From positions 2,260,427 through 2,324,426 of the forward strand of contig NZ_BMID01000001.1 in the NCBI RefSeq assembly GCF_014641655.1: 64,000 nucleotides of DNA. The letters run 5' to 3'. A program made the position numbers and the translations under genes. Of this stretch, positions 33,212 through 41,086 are shown piece by piece; position 1 is the stretch's first letter, and each line of letters opens with the position of its first letter. Below the pieces are notes generated by a model. It was not told the origin of the DNA and did no database searches. It worked only from the letters and a program-made list of their open reading frames with translations. This DNA comes from Pseudoblastomonas marina. Its GTDB lineage: Bacteria > Pseudomonadota > Alphaproteobacteria > Sphingomonadales > Sphingomonadaceae.

Positions 33212-33231
33212 ATTTCGAGTATTGTCGAAAT
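33212..33231. promoter_or_regulatory. Putative ArsR operator 2
   Basis: ATTTCGA-N6-TCGAAAT, a perfect 7-base inverted repeat. Its centre is 43 bases (about four helical turns) from that of operator 1 and it ends one base before the stop of the upstream dedA-like gene. Confidence 0.6.
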
Positions 33232-33876
33232 TTATGCCACGCGCACCTCGGTCGCGGCCTCGCACTTGTCGGCGACATCCTCGTCGCTGCTGCTGAACTG
33301 GGTCAGCGCGATGAAGCCGCCCACGACGAGCACGACGAACAACGTGGTCATCGTGCCGAGATACTTGTCGATCACGCGCTTGATCGGCGCGCCGAAGACG
33401 CGGAACAGCACGCCCACGGTCATGAAGATTAGCGCCCGCGCGGCGAGGCTGGAGAGCACGAAGGTGACGAGGTTCATGCCGACGAAGCCCGCGGTGATCG
33501 TCAGCAGCTTGAACGGCACCGGGGTCGCCCCCGCGATCACGATCGCCTGCCAGTCGTATTCGCGCAGGTAGCAGGCCGCGACGGGGAAGCTCTCGGTCAG
33601 CCCGAGTACGCCGATCAGCCACGCCCCGACGCTGTCGTAGAGCCCCCACCCGATCGCGTAGCCGAGCAGCGCGCCGGCGACCGAGGCGAGCGTCGCGACG
33701 AGTGCGAAGCGGATCGCCTTCTTCGGCTCGGCAAGGCACATCAGCCCGAGCAGCGGGTGCGGCGGGATCGGGAAGAAGCTCGCCTCGATGAAGCAGAAGA
33801 ACGCGAGCCACCACACCGCAGCCGGATGCGCGGCCTTGTCCATCGTCCATTCGTAGAGGGCGCGCAGCCATTTCAT
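33232..33876 (-). CDS. DedA/YqaA-family inner-membrane protein
   Basis: 214 residues with several hydrophobic helices. Family-like parts are FFCFIEASFFPIPPHPLLGLM near the N-terminus, GYAIGWGLYD, and AGATPVPFKLLTITAGFVGMN. Members of the wider family are linked to membrane homeostasis and polyprenyl-phosphate or phospholipid flipping. It lies just upstream of arsR on the same strand, so read-through into arsR is possible, but operator 2 separates them. Confidence 0.82.
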   Translation of the reverse strand: MKWLRALYEWTMDKAAHPAAVWWLAFFCFIEASFFPIPPHPLLGLMCLAEPKKAIRFALVATLASVAGALLGYAIGWGLYDSVGAWLIGVLGLTESFPVAACYLREYDWQAIVIAGATPVPFKLLTITAGFVGMNLVTFVLSSLAARALIFMTVGVLFRVFGAPIKRVIDKYLGTMTTLFVVLVVGGFIALTQFSSSDEDVADKCEAATEVRVA

Positions 33877-33975
33877 ATTGTCGATCCCGTCGGTTAGGTC
33901 GGCGCGGCTTTATGCGTTGCGCATCCGGCGCGAAAGGGCTTTGTCGGGCGAAAGCCAAGGGAGGGTCCTTCGACG

Positions 33976-34575
33976 ATGTGCAATCTCTATCGCATGACCA
34001 AGGCCGCCAGCGAGGTCGCGCGCCTGTTCGACCGCGAGCTCGGACAGGTCGGCAATGCGGGGGGCGAGGTCTATCCCGGCTACCCGGCGATGGTGGTGAC
34101 TGACCAGGTCGAGGCGATGCACTGGGGCTTCCCGCTGGTGCAGAAGAGCAAGCGCACCGGCGAACCATTGAAACCGCGCCCGGTCAACAACACCCGCACC
34201 GACAAGCTGGCGAGCCCGTTCTGGAGCGCGAGCTTCCGCGAACGGCGCTGCCTGATCCCGGTCTCCGCCTGGGCCGAGGCCGAGGGTGCAAAGGGCGCCA
34301 AGACCCGCACCTGGCTGTCGCTGCCCGACGCCGAGCTGTTCGCCTGCGCCGGGATCTGGCGCGACACCGCCGAATGGGGCCGGGCGTTCAGCATGGTGAT
34401 GACCGATGCCAGCGAGGCGTCGGCCGAAGTGCACGATCGGATGCCGGTGATCGTGGCCCGCGAGAACTGGGCCACCTGGCTGTCCGCGCCGGCCGACGAC
34501 GCGCGGGCCCTGTGCGTGCCGTGGGCGGGCGACCTCGCGATCGAACGGACCGAGCAGAAATGGACGCGCAGCTGA
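33976..34575 (+). CDS. SOS response-associated peptidase (YedK/HMCES family)
   Basis: 199 residues. Cys2 after the initiator (MCNLYRMT) is the nucleophile that forms a thiazolidine crosslink to abasic sites in single-stranded DNA. Further family motifs are MHWGFPL, VNNTRTDKLASPFW (Asn/Arg DNA contacts), RRCLIPVSAWAEAE and VHDRMPVI with the catalytic His. Protects abasic sites during replication. Immediately precedes the gene transfer agent cluster. Confidence 0.92.
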   Translation: MCNLYRMTKAASEVARLFDRELGQVGNAGGEVYPGYPAMVVTDQVEAMHWGFPLVQKSKRTGEPLKPRPVNNTRTDKLASPFWSASFRERRCLIPVSAWAEAEGAKGAKTRTWLSLPDAELFACAGIWRDTAEWGRAFSMVMTDASEASAEVHDRMPVIVARENWATWLSAPADDARALCVPWAGDLAIERTEQKWTRS

Positions 34576-34603
34576 CCGGCGCGAACCTATTTGGTTTTTC
34601 TTC

Positions 34604-34632
34604 TTGACATCGTCACGCTGTTTAGGTACATA
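34604..34632 (+). promoter_or_regulatory. Putative promoter of the gene transfer agent cluster
   Basis: TTGACA (34604-34609), 17-base spacer, TACATA (34627-34632). It is one of the best sigma-70-like matches in the window. Predicted transcription start is near 34639, only about 20 bases before a terminator-like hairpin. Confidence 0.5.
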
Positions 34633-34659
34633 TACGGAACATCGCGATAAACCGATTCG

Positions 34660-34691
34660 GGCCGCCGGCATCCTGCCGCTGCGGCCTTTTT
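34660..34691 (+). terminator. Terminator-like hairpin in the leader of the gene transfer agent cluster
   Basis: GGCCGC (34660-34665) pairs with GCGGCC (34681-34686) and CGGCA (34666-34670) with TGCCG (34674-34678), then TTTTT (34687-34691). It lies between the promoter and the first structural gene, so it either ends a tiny transcript or acts as an attenuator of the cluster. Confidence 0.6.
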
Positions 34692-34728
34692 CGTATCGCG
34701 CTGATCGATCGGACGGCGGGTGGGGACG

Positions 34729-35346
34729 ATGACCGAAAAACAGCGAAACATCCTCCTATGGGAAGAGCCGTTCCTGGCCGCGCTCGCACGCTGGGGCAAT
34801 ATCGGCCGCGCGGCCAAGGCTGCCGGGATCACCAAGAGCCCCGCCTATCGCATTCGCAAGCGCGATCCCGAATTCGCGCGGCGCTGGGACGCCGCGCTGC
34901 GCGACGCGGGAGCGGCGAAATGCCGGGCCGCGAAACAGGGCGAAGTCCTGCCGATGGCCTATCACTGGGAACGCGATTTCATGCAGGCGCTGGCCGAAAC
35001 CTCCAACGTCTCCGCCGCCGCCGCGCGCGCCATGGTATCGACCCGCGAAGTCTACGACGAGCGCCGCAGGAACACCGCCTTCGCCGCCAAGTGGCGCGCG
35101 GCGCTCTACGAAGGCTACTGCAACCTCGAGATGGAGGTGCTCGGCTATCTGCGCGATCCGGCGCCGAAGCGGAAGATGGATGTCGCCAACGCGCTCCGCC
35201 TGCTCGCCGCGCACAAGGAATCGATCGCGAAGGAAGGCGCGCAGCGCGCCAATGTCAGCGCCGCCGAAGTGCGTGCCTCGATCGAGCGCCGGGTGCAGAA
35301 ATTGCGCGAGCAGATCGCCGCGCGACGGGAGCGCGAGGCCGGATGA
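34729..35346 (+). CDS. Small terminase-like protein (gene transfer agent gene 1 position)
   Basis: 205 residues. Two tandem helix-turn-helix-like modules: FLAALARWGNIGRAAKAAG followed by DPEFARRWDAAL, and FMQALAETSNVSAAAARAM followed by NTAFAAKWRAAL. They are spaced about 50 residues apart and look like an internal duplication. The C-terminal third is helical (VRASIERRVQKLREQI). In RcGTA the small terminase starts packaging without sequence specificity. ATG at 34729 is preferred to a GTG nine bases earlier. The stop overlaps the large terminase start (ATGA). Confidence 0.72.
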   Translation: MTEKQRNILLWEEPFLAALARWGNIGRAAKAAGITKSPAYRIRKRDPEFARRWDAALRDAGAAKCRAAKQGEVLPMAYHWERDFMQALAETSNVSAAAARAMVSTREVYDERRRNTAFAAKWRAALYEGYCNLEMEVLGYLRDPAPKRKMDVANALRLLAAHKESIAKEGAQRANVSAAEVRASIERRVQKLREQIAARREREAG

Positions 35347-36686
35347 CCGATGATCGCAAGCCGGTGACGGACATGACCCGGACCGAGATCTTCGACGAAG
35401 CGACCCCGGAGATGCGGACCGAATTCGCCGAGGATTTGAAGCAGGACGCCAGGAATGTCTTCGACGACGACTTCAAGAATGACGCCCATCCGGGGCAGGA
35501 GGCGCCCGGAGGCGACTGGCGCAACTGGGTGATCATGGCCGGGCGCGGGTTCGGCAAGACCCGTGCGGGTGCCGAATGGGTTCGCTCGATAACCGACACG
35601 AACCAAAATGCGAAGATCGCGCTGATCGCGGCGAGCCTCGGCGAAGCGCGTTCGGTGATGGTCGAGGGCGAGAGCGGCATCATGTCGGTCTTTCCGCCCG
35701 AAAGCACGCCGGTCTACGAAGCCTCGCTGCGGCGGATAAGCTTCCGCAACGGCGCCGAGGCGACGCTCTACTCGGCCGCCGAGCCCGAGAGTTTGCGAGG
35801 CCCCCAGCATAGCCATGCGTGGTGTGACGAGCTGGCAAAATGGAACAACAGCCACCGGCGCGCCGAGCGGACATGGGACAACCTCCAGCTCGGGCTGAGG
35901 CTGGGCGAGAAACAGCAGGTGCTCGCCACCACCACGCCGCGTCCCGTCCCGCTGCTGCAACGCCTGCTGGCGAGCGAGGGCACGGTGGTGACGCGCGGTG
36001 CGACCGCCGACAATTGGCGCAACCTTCCGCTCGCCTTCATGGCGGCGATGGACCGCGAATACGGCGATACCGCGCTTGGGCGGCAGGAGCTCGAGGGCGA
36101 ATTGCTCGACGAGGTCGAAGGCGCGCTGTGGAGCCGCGCGCTGCTGGAGCGGTGTCGCGTCGCGGCGGACGATGCCGCGCCACTACGCATCGTGATCGCG
36201 GTCGATCCGCCCGCCTCCGCCACCGGCGACGCGTGCGGGATCGTGGTCGCCGGGCTGTTGGCGGACGGCACCGCGCGCGTGCTCGCCGATTGCTCGGTCG
36301 AAAGGGCGTCGCCCGAGAGCTGGGCGCGCGCGGTGGCGACAGCGGCACGCGAATGGGAGGCCGACCGTGTGGTCGCCGAAGCCAACCAGGGCGGCGCGAT
36401 GGTCGCCAGCGTGCTGCGCGCGGCGGAGCTATCGTTGCCGCTCAAGCTGGTCCACGCGACCCGCGGCAAGTCGGCGCGAGCGGAACCTGTCGCCGCGCTC
36501 TACGAGGCGGGCCGCGTGAGCCATGCGGGCCTTTTCGCAAGGCTCGAGGACCAGCTCTGCGGGTTGATGGCGGGCGGCGGCTACGAGGGCCCCGGCCCCT
36601 CCCCCGACCGCGCAGACGCGCTGGTCTGGGCGCTGACCGAGCTGATGCTAAAGGGGCGCGGGAGACCACGGATCAGCGGGTTGTAA
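35343..36686 (+). CDS. Large terminase subunit (gene transfer agent gene 2)
   Basis: 447 residues. Acidic N-terminal extension (residues 1-55), then the packaging ATPase with Walker A GRGFGKTRAG (about 67-76) and Walker B HAWCDELAKW (158-167). The coupling motif is in LATTTPRP. The nuclease domain starts at IVIAVDPPASATGDACGI and includes EANQGGAMV and the final DRADALVWALTELML. It pumps cellular DNA into the gene transfer agent head. The last 32 residues recur in degenerate form at 37232-37329. Confidence 0.95.
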   Translation: MTDDRKPVTDMTRTEIFDEATPEMRTEFAEDLKQDARNVFDDDFKNDAHPGQEAPGGDWRNWVIMAGRGFGKTRAGAEWVRSITDTNQNAKIALIAASLGEARSVMVEGESGIMSVFPPESTPVYEASLRRISFRNGAEATLYSAAEPESLRGPQHSHAWCDELAKWNNSHRRAERTWDNLQLGLRLGEKQQVLATTTPRPVPLLQRLLASEGTVVTRGATADNWRNLPLAFMAAMDREYGDTALGRQELEGELLDEVEGALWSRALLERCRVAADDAAPLRIVIAVDPPASATGDACGIVVAGLLADGTARVLADCSVERASPESWARAVATAAREWEADRVVAEANQGGAMVASVLRAAELSLPLKLVHATRGKSARAEPVAALYEAGRVSHAGLFARLEDQLCGLMAGGGYEGPGPSPDRADALVWALTELMLKGRGRPRISGL

Positions 36687-36731
36687 GATTATCCTGATCG
36701 TGTGTAGATCGCGATCGTTGGAGCGCAGATC

Positions 36732-37193
36732 ATGACTTACGATCCCAAGAAAGAATATGCGCGGCATCTCAAACGAATTGCCAGCGAACTACTCGTTTTT
36801 CGCGGGCGCTCGCAGCGGACGGAACTGGTTCTCTTTTTCATAATGATCATGCTGGTTGATGTCGTCGCCTCGATGACAGTGAGCGAACGGCTGTGGCAGC
36901 TCGAATTTGCAGTGGCGCTGCTAATGATGCCGTTGCTGGCGCGACGGCTGCATGACTTCAATCGTAGCGGCTGGTTCTCCGTGATCGTGCCGGCAATAGC
37001 CGGAATGAATGCCTGGGCTTACTGGCAGTTCGATGCCGGAACTTTGCCGATACCTGAACTCGATTTTCCCTACAGCTTTGCTCGAGGTCTGCTTGTTCTC
37101 GCGTTCTGGGTCATTGTTGTCTGGCCGGGAACGAAAGGTGCAAACCGTTTCGGCCCTGACCCGCGCACCGGGGAGGCATCGCCATCAACCTAG
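36732..37193 (+). CDS. DUF805 membrane protein inserted in the gene transfer agent cluster
   Basis: 153 residues, four hydrophobic segments and the DUF805 signature ARRLHDFNRSGWF. GC content is clearly below that of terL and portal on either side, so this is cargo rather than a structural gene. Start is ATG 36732, 45 bases after the terminase stop. DUF805 proteins (YhaH/YhaI-like) are widespread inner-membrane proteins of unknown role. Confidence 0.8.
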   Translation: MTYDPKKEYARHLKRIASELLVFRGRSQRTELVLFFIMIMLVDVVASMTVSERLWQLEFAVALLMMPLLARRLHDFNRSGWFSVIVPAIAGMNAWAYWQFDAGTLPIPELDFPYSFARGLLVLAFWVIVVWPGTKGANRFGPDPRTGEASPST

Positions 37194-37231
37194 GGGCAGC
37201 GGACTGGCGCTCGCCGAGGCAAACAGAACTG

Positions 37232-37329
37232 GTCCGGGCCGCTCCTCCGACGGCGCCTACGCGCTCGTCTGGGCGCTGGTCGAACTGATACTACGGGGGG
37301 CGGGGAGACCGCGAGTGAGTGGAATGTAA
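37232..37329 (+). pseudogene. Degenerate second copy of the large terminase 3' end
   Basis: In frame to the stop at 37329 the reading ends DGAYALVWALVELILRG and GRPRVSGM. Over the last 32 residues it matches the terminase tail (DRADALVWALTELMLKG, GRPRISGL) at 22 positions by my count. No start codon or upstream terminase sequence is attached. It looks like the right-hand scar of an insertion or recombination that brought in the DUF805 gene. Confidence 0.7.
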
Positions 37330-37342
37330 TCGGGAGCGTGAC

Positions 37343-37657
37343 TTATTTCGAGCGTGAGCGCTCTTGCCATTCGCCATTCGGCAATCGAACGGCTTCGCCG
37401 TCCATTCCATTGATTGAGACGGTCATCCCTGGATTGTGGTCGATAAGCTCCACAAGATCCGGGTGGAACCAAAGGTCGTGTTCTAAGCCCTCGATATTGA
37501 CGTTCAAAGCCACATCATCTTCTTCTGAGCCGACCACGGTTACGCCCGTTATGGATGGGGTGGTCCAGCCATAAACCTCTCCTTCTCGACCAGCGAGCTC
37601 AAGCTCGAGCGTTTCGTCCGAAGCTTTGATCCGAACCCGATCACCAAAGTCAGCCAT
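37343..37657 (-). CDS. Small acidic protein, opposite strand inside the cluster, unknown
   Basis: 104 residues. GDRVRIKAS, REGEVYGWTTPS and LWFHPDLVELIDHNPG suggest a small SH3/KOW-like beta-barrel; I recall similar short conserved hypotheticals but no function. It is lower in GC than the flanking structural genes and transcribed against the cluster, with its start 55 bases before the portal gene. Confidence 0.6.
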   Translation of the reverse strand: MADFGDRVRIKASDETLELELAGREGEVYGWTTPSITGVTVVGSEEDDVALNVNIEGLEHDLWFHPDLVELIDHNPGMTVSINGMDGEAVRLPNGEWQERSRSK

Positions 37658-37711
37658 GTGTGTGATCTAGCGCGTATCACAGGGCCTTCCAACCGATCTG
37701 AAAGGACGCTT

Positions 37712-38863
37712 ATGCCGATCCTCGACCGGCTCGCCGCCGCCTTCAAGGGCGGGGGCGGCTCGCGCGTGCCGATTGCGCGCCATTTCACCTCGCCGTGGTT
37801 CTTCGCCGATGGAGCGGATGCGCCGCCGGCGTATGAGTACAACCGCTCGGTGCGCCGCGCCTGGTGCGACAATCCGGTGGCGCAGCGCGCGGTGCGGCTG
37901 GTCTCGGAAGGGATCGGCGGAGCGCCGCTTGCGCCATGTGCGGACGAGCTTTCCGGTCTCGTCACCGCGACCAGTGCGGGGCAATCGCTGCTCGAAACGC
38001 TCGCGGCGCAATTGCTGCTCCACGGCAATGCCTATGCGCAGGTGCTGAAAGGTGCCGACGGTCGCCCCTGCGAGCTGTTCGCGCTGCGACCCGATCGGGT
38101 CACGCCGGTCGCGGGCGAGGATGGCTGGCCGACCGGCTACACCTATCGCGTGGGCGAAAAGGCGGTGCACATCCCGCTGGAGGACGAGTCCGCTGCGCCC
38201 AATATCGTCCATATCCGCGGCTTCTCGCCGGTCGACGACCATCACGGCACCGGCTGCCTCTCCGCCGCCGATCCGGCGGTGGCACTGCACGATGCGGCGA
38301 CCGGCTGGAACCGCGCGCTGCTCGACAACGCGGCGCGGCCCAGCGGCGCGCTGGTCTACGACGCCAAGGACGGCGATACCCTCACCGCCGAACAGTTCGA
38401 GCGGCTGAAGGCCGAGCTCGCGCAGGCCTACCAGGGCATGGGCAATGCCGGGCGGCCGATGCTGCTCGAAGGCGGGTTGCGCTGGCAGGGGCTGGCGCTC
38501 TCGCCCGCCGAGATGGATTTCGCCGAGCTGAAGGCCGGGGCCGCGCGCGACATCGCGCTCGCCTTCGGGGTGCCGCCGATGCTGCTCGGCCTGCCGGGCG
38601 ACAACACCTACGCCAATTACCGCGAGGCCAATCGCGCGCTGTGGCGGCTCACACTGCTGCCGCTCGGCGCGAAGATCCTCGGTGCGCTGGCCGAAGGGCT
38701 GGCGTTGTGGTGGCCGCGCGAAAGGCTCGCAATCGATATCGACCGCGTGCCCGAGCTGGCCGAGGACCGCGAGAAACTATGGGCGCGCGTCACCGCCGCC
38801 GATTTCCTCTCCGACGATGAAAAGCGCCGCCTGCTCGGCCTGGAGGTCAACCATGATGCGTGA
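37712..38863 (+). CDS. HK97-type portal protein (gene transfer agent gene 3)
   Basis: 383 residues. YNRSVRRAWCDNPVAQRAVRLVSEGIGG, LLLHGNAYAQVL, FALRPDRVTPV, and PPMLLGLPGDNTYANYREANRALWR are the recognised string of phage_portal (HK97) proteins. Forms the dodecameric DNA entry ring at one capsid vertex. AAAGGA lies five bases before the ATG. The end overlaps the start of the small gene 3.5. Confidence 0.94.
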   Translation: MPILDRLAAAFKGGGGSRVPIARHFTSPWFFADGADAPPAYEYNRSVRRAWCDNPVAQRAVRLVSEGIGGAPLAPCADELSGLVTATSAGQSLLETLAAQLLLHGNAYAQVLKGADGRPCELFALRPDRVTPVAGEDGWPTGYTYRVGEKAVHIPLEDESAAPNIVHIRGFSPVDDHHGTGCLSAADPAVALHDAATGWNRALLDNAARPSGALVYDAKDGDTLTAEQFERLKAELAQAYQGMGNAGRPMLLEGGLRWQGLALSPAEMDFAELKAGAARDIALAFGVPPMLLGLPGDNTYANYREANRALWRLTLLPLGAKILGALAEGLALWWPRERLAIDIDRVPELAEDREKLWARVTAADFLSDDEKRRLLGLEVNHDA

Positions 38864-39161
38864 AGACATGCTCGCCCGCCTGCTGTCGCAGGCCGCCACC
38901 GAGGGCTCGGACCTCGTCACGCTGCGCGCCGTGGTCGAGGAAGCGAGCGAGCTCGGCGCCAACCGCGTGCTGGTGCGGATGGGTCTCGACGATCCCGGGG
39001 CGCGCGAGGACCTTTCCGAACTGCGCGGACTGCTCGGCGCCTGGCGCGATGCCAAGCGTTCGGCGTGGAAGGCGGCGGTCGACTGGATCGTCCGCGCTGC
39101 GCTGGCGCTGCTGCTGATCGGATTGGCCGTGAGGTTCGGGGCGTGGGAGATGCTCAAGTGA
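38853..39161 (+). CDS. Gene transfer agent gene 3.5-like membrane-anchored small protein (DUF6127-like)
   Basis: 102 residues: LVTLRAVVEEASELGANRVLVRMGL, then an amphipathic region and a C-terminal transmembrane helix (ALALLLIGLAVRFGAW). This position and fold match the small DUF6127-type gene between portal and protease in such clusters. Role unknown. Overlaps portal by 11 bases and its TGA overlaps the protease GTG. Confidence 0.75.
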   Translation: MMREDMLARLLSQAATEGSDLVTLRAVVEEASELGANRVLVRMGLDDPGAREDLSELRGLLGAWRDAKRSAWKAAVDWIVRAALALLLIGLAVRFGAWEMLK

Positions 39162-39550
39162 GATTCGCCGGCTACGCCGCGCTGTTCGACCGGCGCGATG
39201 CCGGGCGCGATACGATCCGGCGCGGCGCGTTCGCCGCCTCGCTGGCTTCGCGCCGCGACCCGCTGCCGCTCTACTGGCAACATCGCCCTGAGCAGCGTGT
39301 CGGCTGGATCGAACAGGTCGGCGAGGATGCCCGCGGCCTGCGTGTGATCGGATCGATCGACAACCCCGCAGGCGGTGCCGGCCTTGCGCTCGCCAACCGA
39401 ACGGCGACCGGCCTCAGCTTCGGCTTCCGCACCCGCATTGCCGAACATTCGACCGCCGGGCGGGCCTTGCGCGCGGTCGACATCTTCGAGGTCAGCCTCG
39501 TGACCCGCCCCATGCAACACGGCGCGCGGGTGCACCTGGTCCAACCCTAG
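39158..39550 (+). CDS. HK97-type prohead protease (gene transfer agent gene 4)
   Basis: 130 residues from GTG. RFAGYAALFDRRDAGRDTIRRGAF, LYWQHRPEQRVG (catalytic His) and TGLSFGFRT (catalytic Ser), then VDIFEVSLVTRPM, all as in family U35 maturation proteases. It processes the capsid N-terminal delta region. The 4-base overlap with gene 3.5 (GTGA) suggests coupling. Confidence 0.9.
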   Translation: MRFAGYAALFDRRDAGRDTIRRGAFAASLASRRDPLPLYWQHRPEQRVGWIEQVGEDARGLRVIGSIDNPAGGAGLALANRTATGLSFGFRTRIAEHSTAGRALRAVDIFEVSLVTRPMQHGARVHLVQP

Positions 39551-39623
39551 TCCCATCCCTCCTCCGCCCAACGGCCGCCGTTTCGGGCGGCCTTTTTCAT
39601 GCCCGCAAGAAAGGTGACTGCCC

Positions 39624-40772
39624 ATGGATTCCCCCACCACCAACCAGACCGCCCCCGATACCGAGCTCGAGCAGAGCTTCGATCTCGTCGCCCGCGCCGA
39701 CAAGGCGGAAAGCGACATCGCCATGCTACGTACCGATGTCGACGAGGTGAAGGCGCGCGTCGACAAGATCGGAAAGGCCGCGCAGCGCCCCGCAATCGGC
39801 AGCGACCCCGCCGCGCCCGAAGTGAAGGGCTTCGTCGACCATTACCTGCGCCGCGGCAGCGAGACGGAATTGAAATCCATCTCCGGTGCGGTCGCCAGCG
39901 ACGGCGGCTATGCGGTGCCGCAGCAGATCGACGCCGCGATCGCGCGCACCCTCACCGAGCTCTCGCCGATCCGCGCCATCGCGCAGGTCGTCCAGACCGG
40001 CAGCGCGGGCTACCGCAAGCTCGTCACCACCGGCGGCACCGCGAGCGGCTGGGTCTCCGAAACCGCCGGGCGGCCCGAGACCGACACGCCCGATTTCGCC
40101 GAGATCGCGCCGCCGACCGGCGAGCTCTACGCCAATCCCGCCGCCAGCCAGGCGATGCTCGACGATGCCGGGTTCGACCTCGAGAGTTGGCTCGCGAGCG
40201 AGATCGCGATGGAATTCGCCCGCGCCGAAGGCGCCGCCTTCGTCAACGGCTCTGGCAGCGACCAGCCCGAGGGCTTCCTCTCCGCCGCGACCAGCACCGC
40301 AGCCGACGGCGTGCGCGCCTTCGGCACGCTGCAATATCTCGGCACTGGCGATGCGGCGACGCTCGGCGCCAACCCCGAAGACCTGCTGCTCGACCTCGTC
40401 CACACTTTGAAGGCCGGTCATCGTCAGGGCGCGAGCTTCGTGATGAACTCGGCCACGCTGGCAGTAATCCGCAAGCTGAAGACCGCCGACGGCGCGTTCC
40501 TGTGGCAGCCGGGCCTGGTCGAGGGCCAGCCCGATCGCCTGCTCGGCTACCCGGTGGTCGAGGCCGGGGACATGCCCGACATCGCCGCCGACGCGACCCC
40601 GATCGCCTTCGGCAATTTCCACCACGGCTATCTCATCGCCGAGCGCAGCGCGACGCGGATCCTGCGCGATCCGTTCACCAACAAGCCCTTCGTCCACTTC
40701 TACGCCACCAAGCGCGTCGGCGGGCAGGTGCTGGATAGCGAAGCGATCAAGCTGCTGAAGGTGGAGGTGTAA
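39624..40772 (+). CDS. HK97-fold major capsid protein (gene transfer agent gene 5)
   Basis: 382 residues. Residues 1-60 are a charged coiled coil (the scaffolding delta domain removed by the protease), then the mature capsid: ISGAVASDGGYAVPQQI, SPIRAIAQVV, GGTASGWVSETAGRPET, FVNGSGSDQPEGFL, FVMNSATLAVIRKLK and the C-terminal FVHFYATKRVGG. Builds the small head that carries host DNA. Confidence 0.95.
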   Translation: MDSPTTNQTAPDTELEQSFDLVARADKAESDIAMLRTDVDEVKARVDKIGKAAQRPAIGSDPAAPEVKGFVDHYLRRGSETELKSISGAVASDGGYAVPQQIDAAIARTLTELSPIRAIAQVVQTGSAGYRKLVTTGGTASGWVSETAGRPETDTPDFAEIAPPTGELYANPAASQAMLDDAGFDLESWLASEIAMEFARAEGAAFVNGSGSDQPEGFLSAATSTAADGVRAFGTLQYLGTGDAATLGANPEDLLLDLVHTLKAGHRQGASFVMNSATLAVIRKLKTADGAFLWQPGLVEGQPDRLLGYPVVEAGDMPDIAADATPIAFGNFHHGYLIAERSATRILRDPFTNKPFVHFYATKRVGGQVLDSEAIKLLKVEV

Positions 40773-40815
40773 GAGGTAGAGGCGTCGCGCGGGGTGGAGG
40801 GAAAGTCCTTGTGTG

Positions 40816-40837
40816 TGTCCGCCCATCCGGGCGGACA
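40816..40837. repeat. Perfect inverted repeat, stem 9, loop 4
   Basis: TGTCCGCCC (40816-40824), loop ATCC, GGGCGGACA (40829-40837). No U-tract follows on the plus strand, so it is not a classical terminator; it could stabilise the 3' end of capsid mRNA. Confidence 0.55.
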
Positions 40838-40857
40838 TCCTCGGTGCTGTTCCCTCC

Positions 40858-40876
40858 CCCCGGATCAAGTCCGGGG
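40858..40876. repeat. CCCCGGA-TCAAG-TCCGGGG palindromic repeat
   Basis: Perfect 7-base stem with a five-base loop. This GGATCAAGTCCGGGG sequence resembles extragenic palindromes dispersed through alphaproteobacterial genomes; that statement is from memory and needs a genome-wide count. Confidence 0.5.
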
Positions 40877-41086
40877 TCCGGGGCACCTGCGGGCGCCCGG
40901 CGGGCTTGCCTCGGCCTGGTCGGCCTCGGGCGACCGCCTTGGTCGTATCCGCGTGGCGCTTCGTCGCGATATTCGTCCATAATTTGCGCGCGGCAGCGCG
41001 CACGCGTGCGACCGCACGCCGCCGCTTATGCGGCGAAGCCAAGCAGCGCGGATGCGCTGCGCCCGGCGTTTGAGGGACCAAAACAA

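Larger units (their letters stand above)
40773..41086. other. Gene-free 314-base gap inside the structural cluster with palindromic repeats
   Basis: No credible gene. It contains two perfect hairpins (listed separately) and GCCGC-TTAT-GCGGC near 41020-41034. All other junctions downstream are overlaps or at most 27 bases, so this gap is exceptional. It may be a repeat insertion or an RNA processing/attenuation point that lets capsid be made in excess. Confidence 0.5.

Noticed and set aside
37009-37329. 106-codon gene starting inside DUF805
   Set aside because: Only the last ~32 codons are meaningful (terminase tail remnant); the rest overlaps DUF805 out of frame and has no ribosome site.
40813-41073. 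Possible 86-codon gene between capsid and connector
   Set aside because: Arg/Ala/Pro-rich, spans palindromic repeats, no ribosome site and no conserved features.
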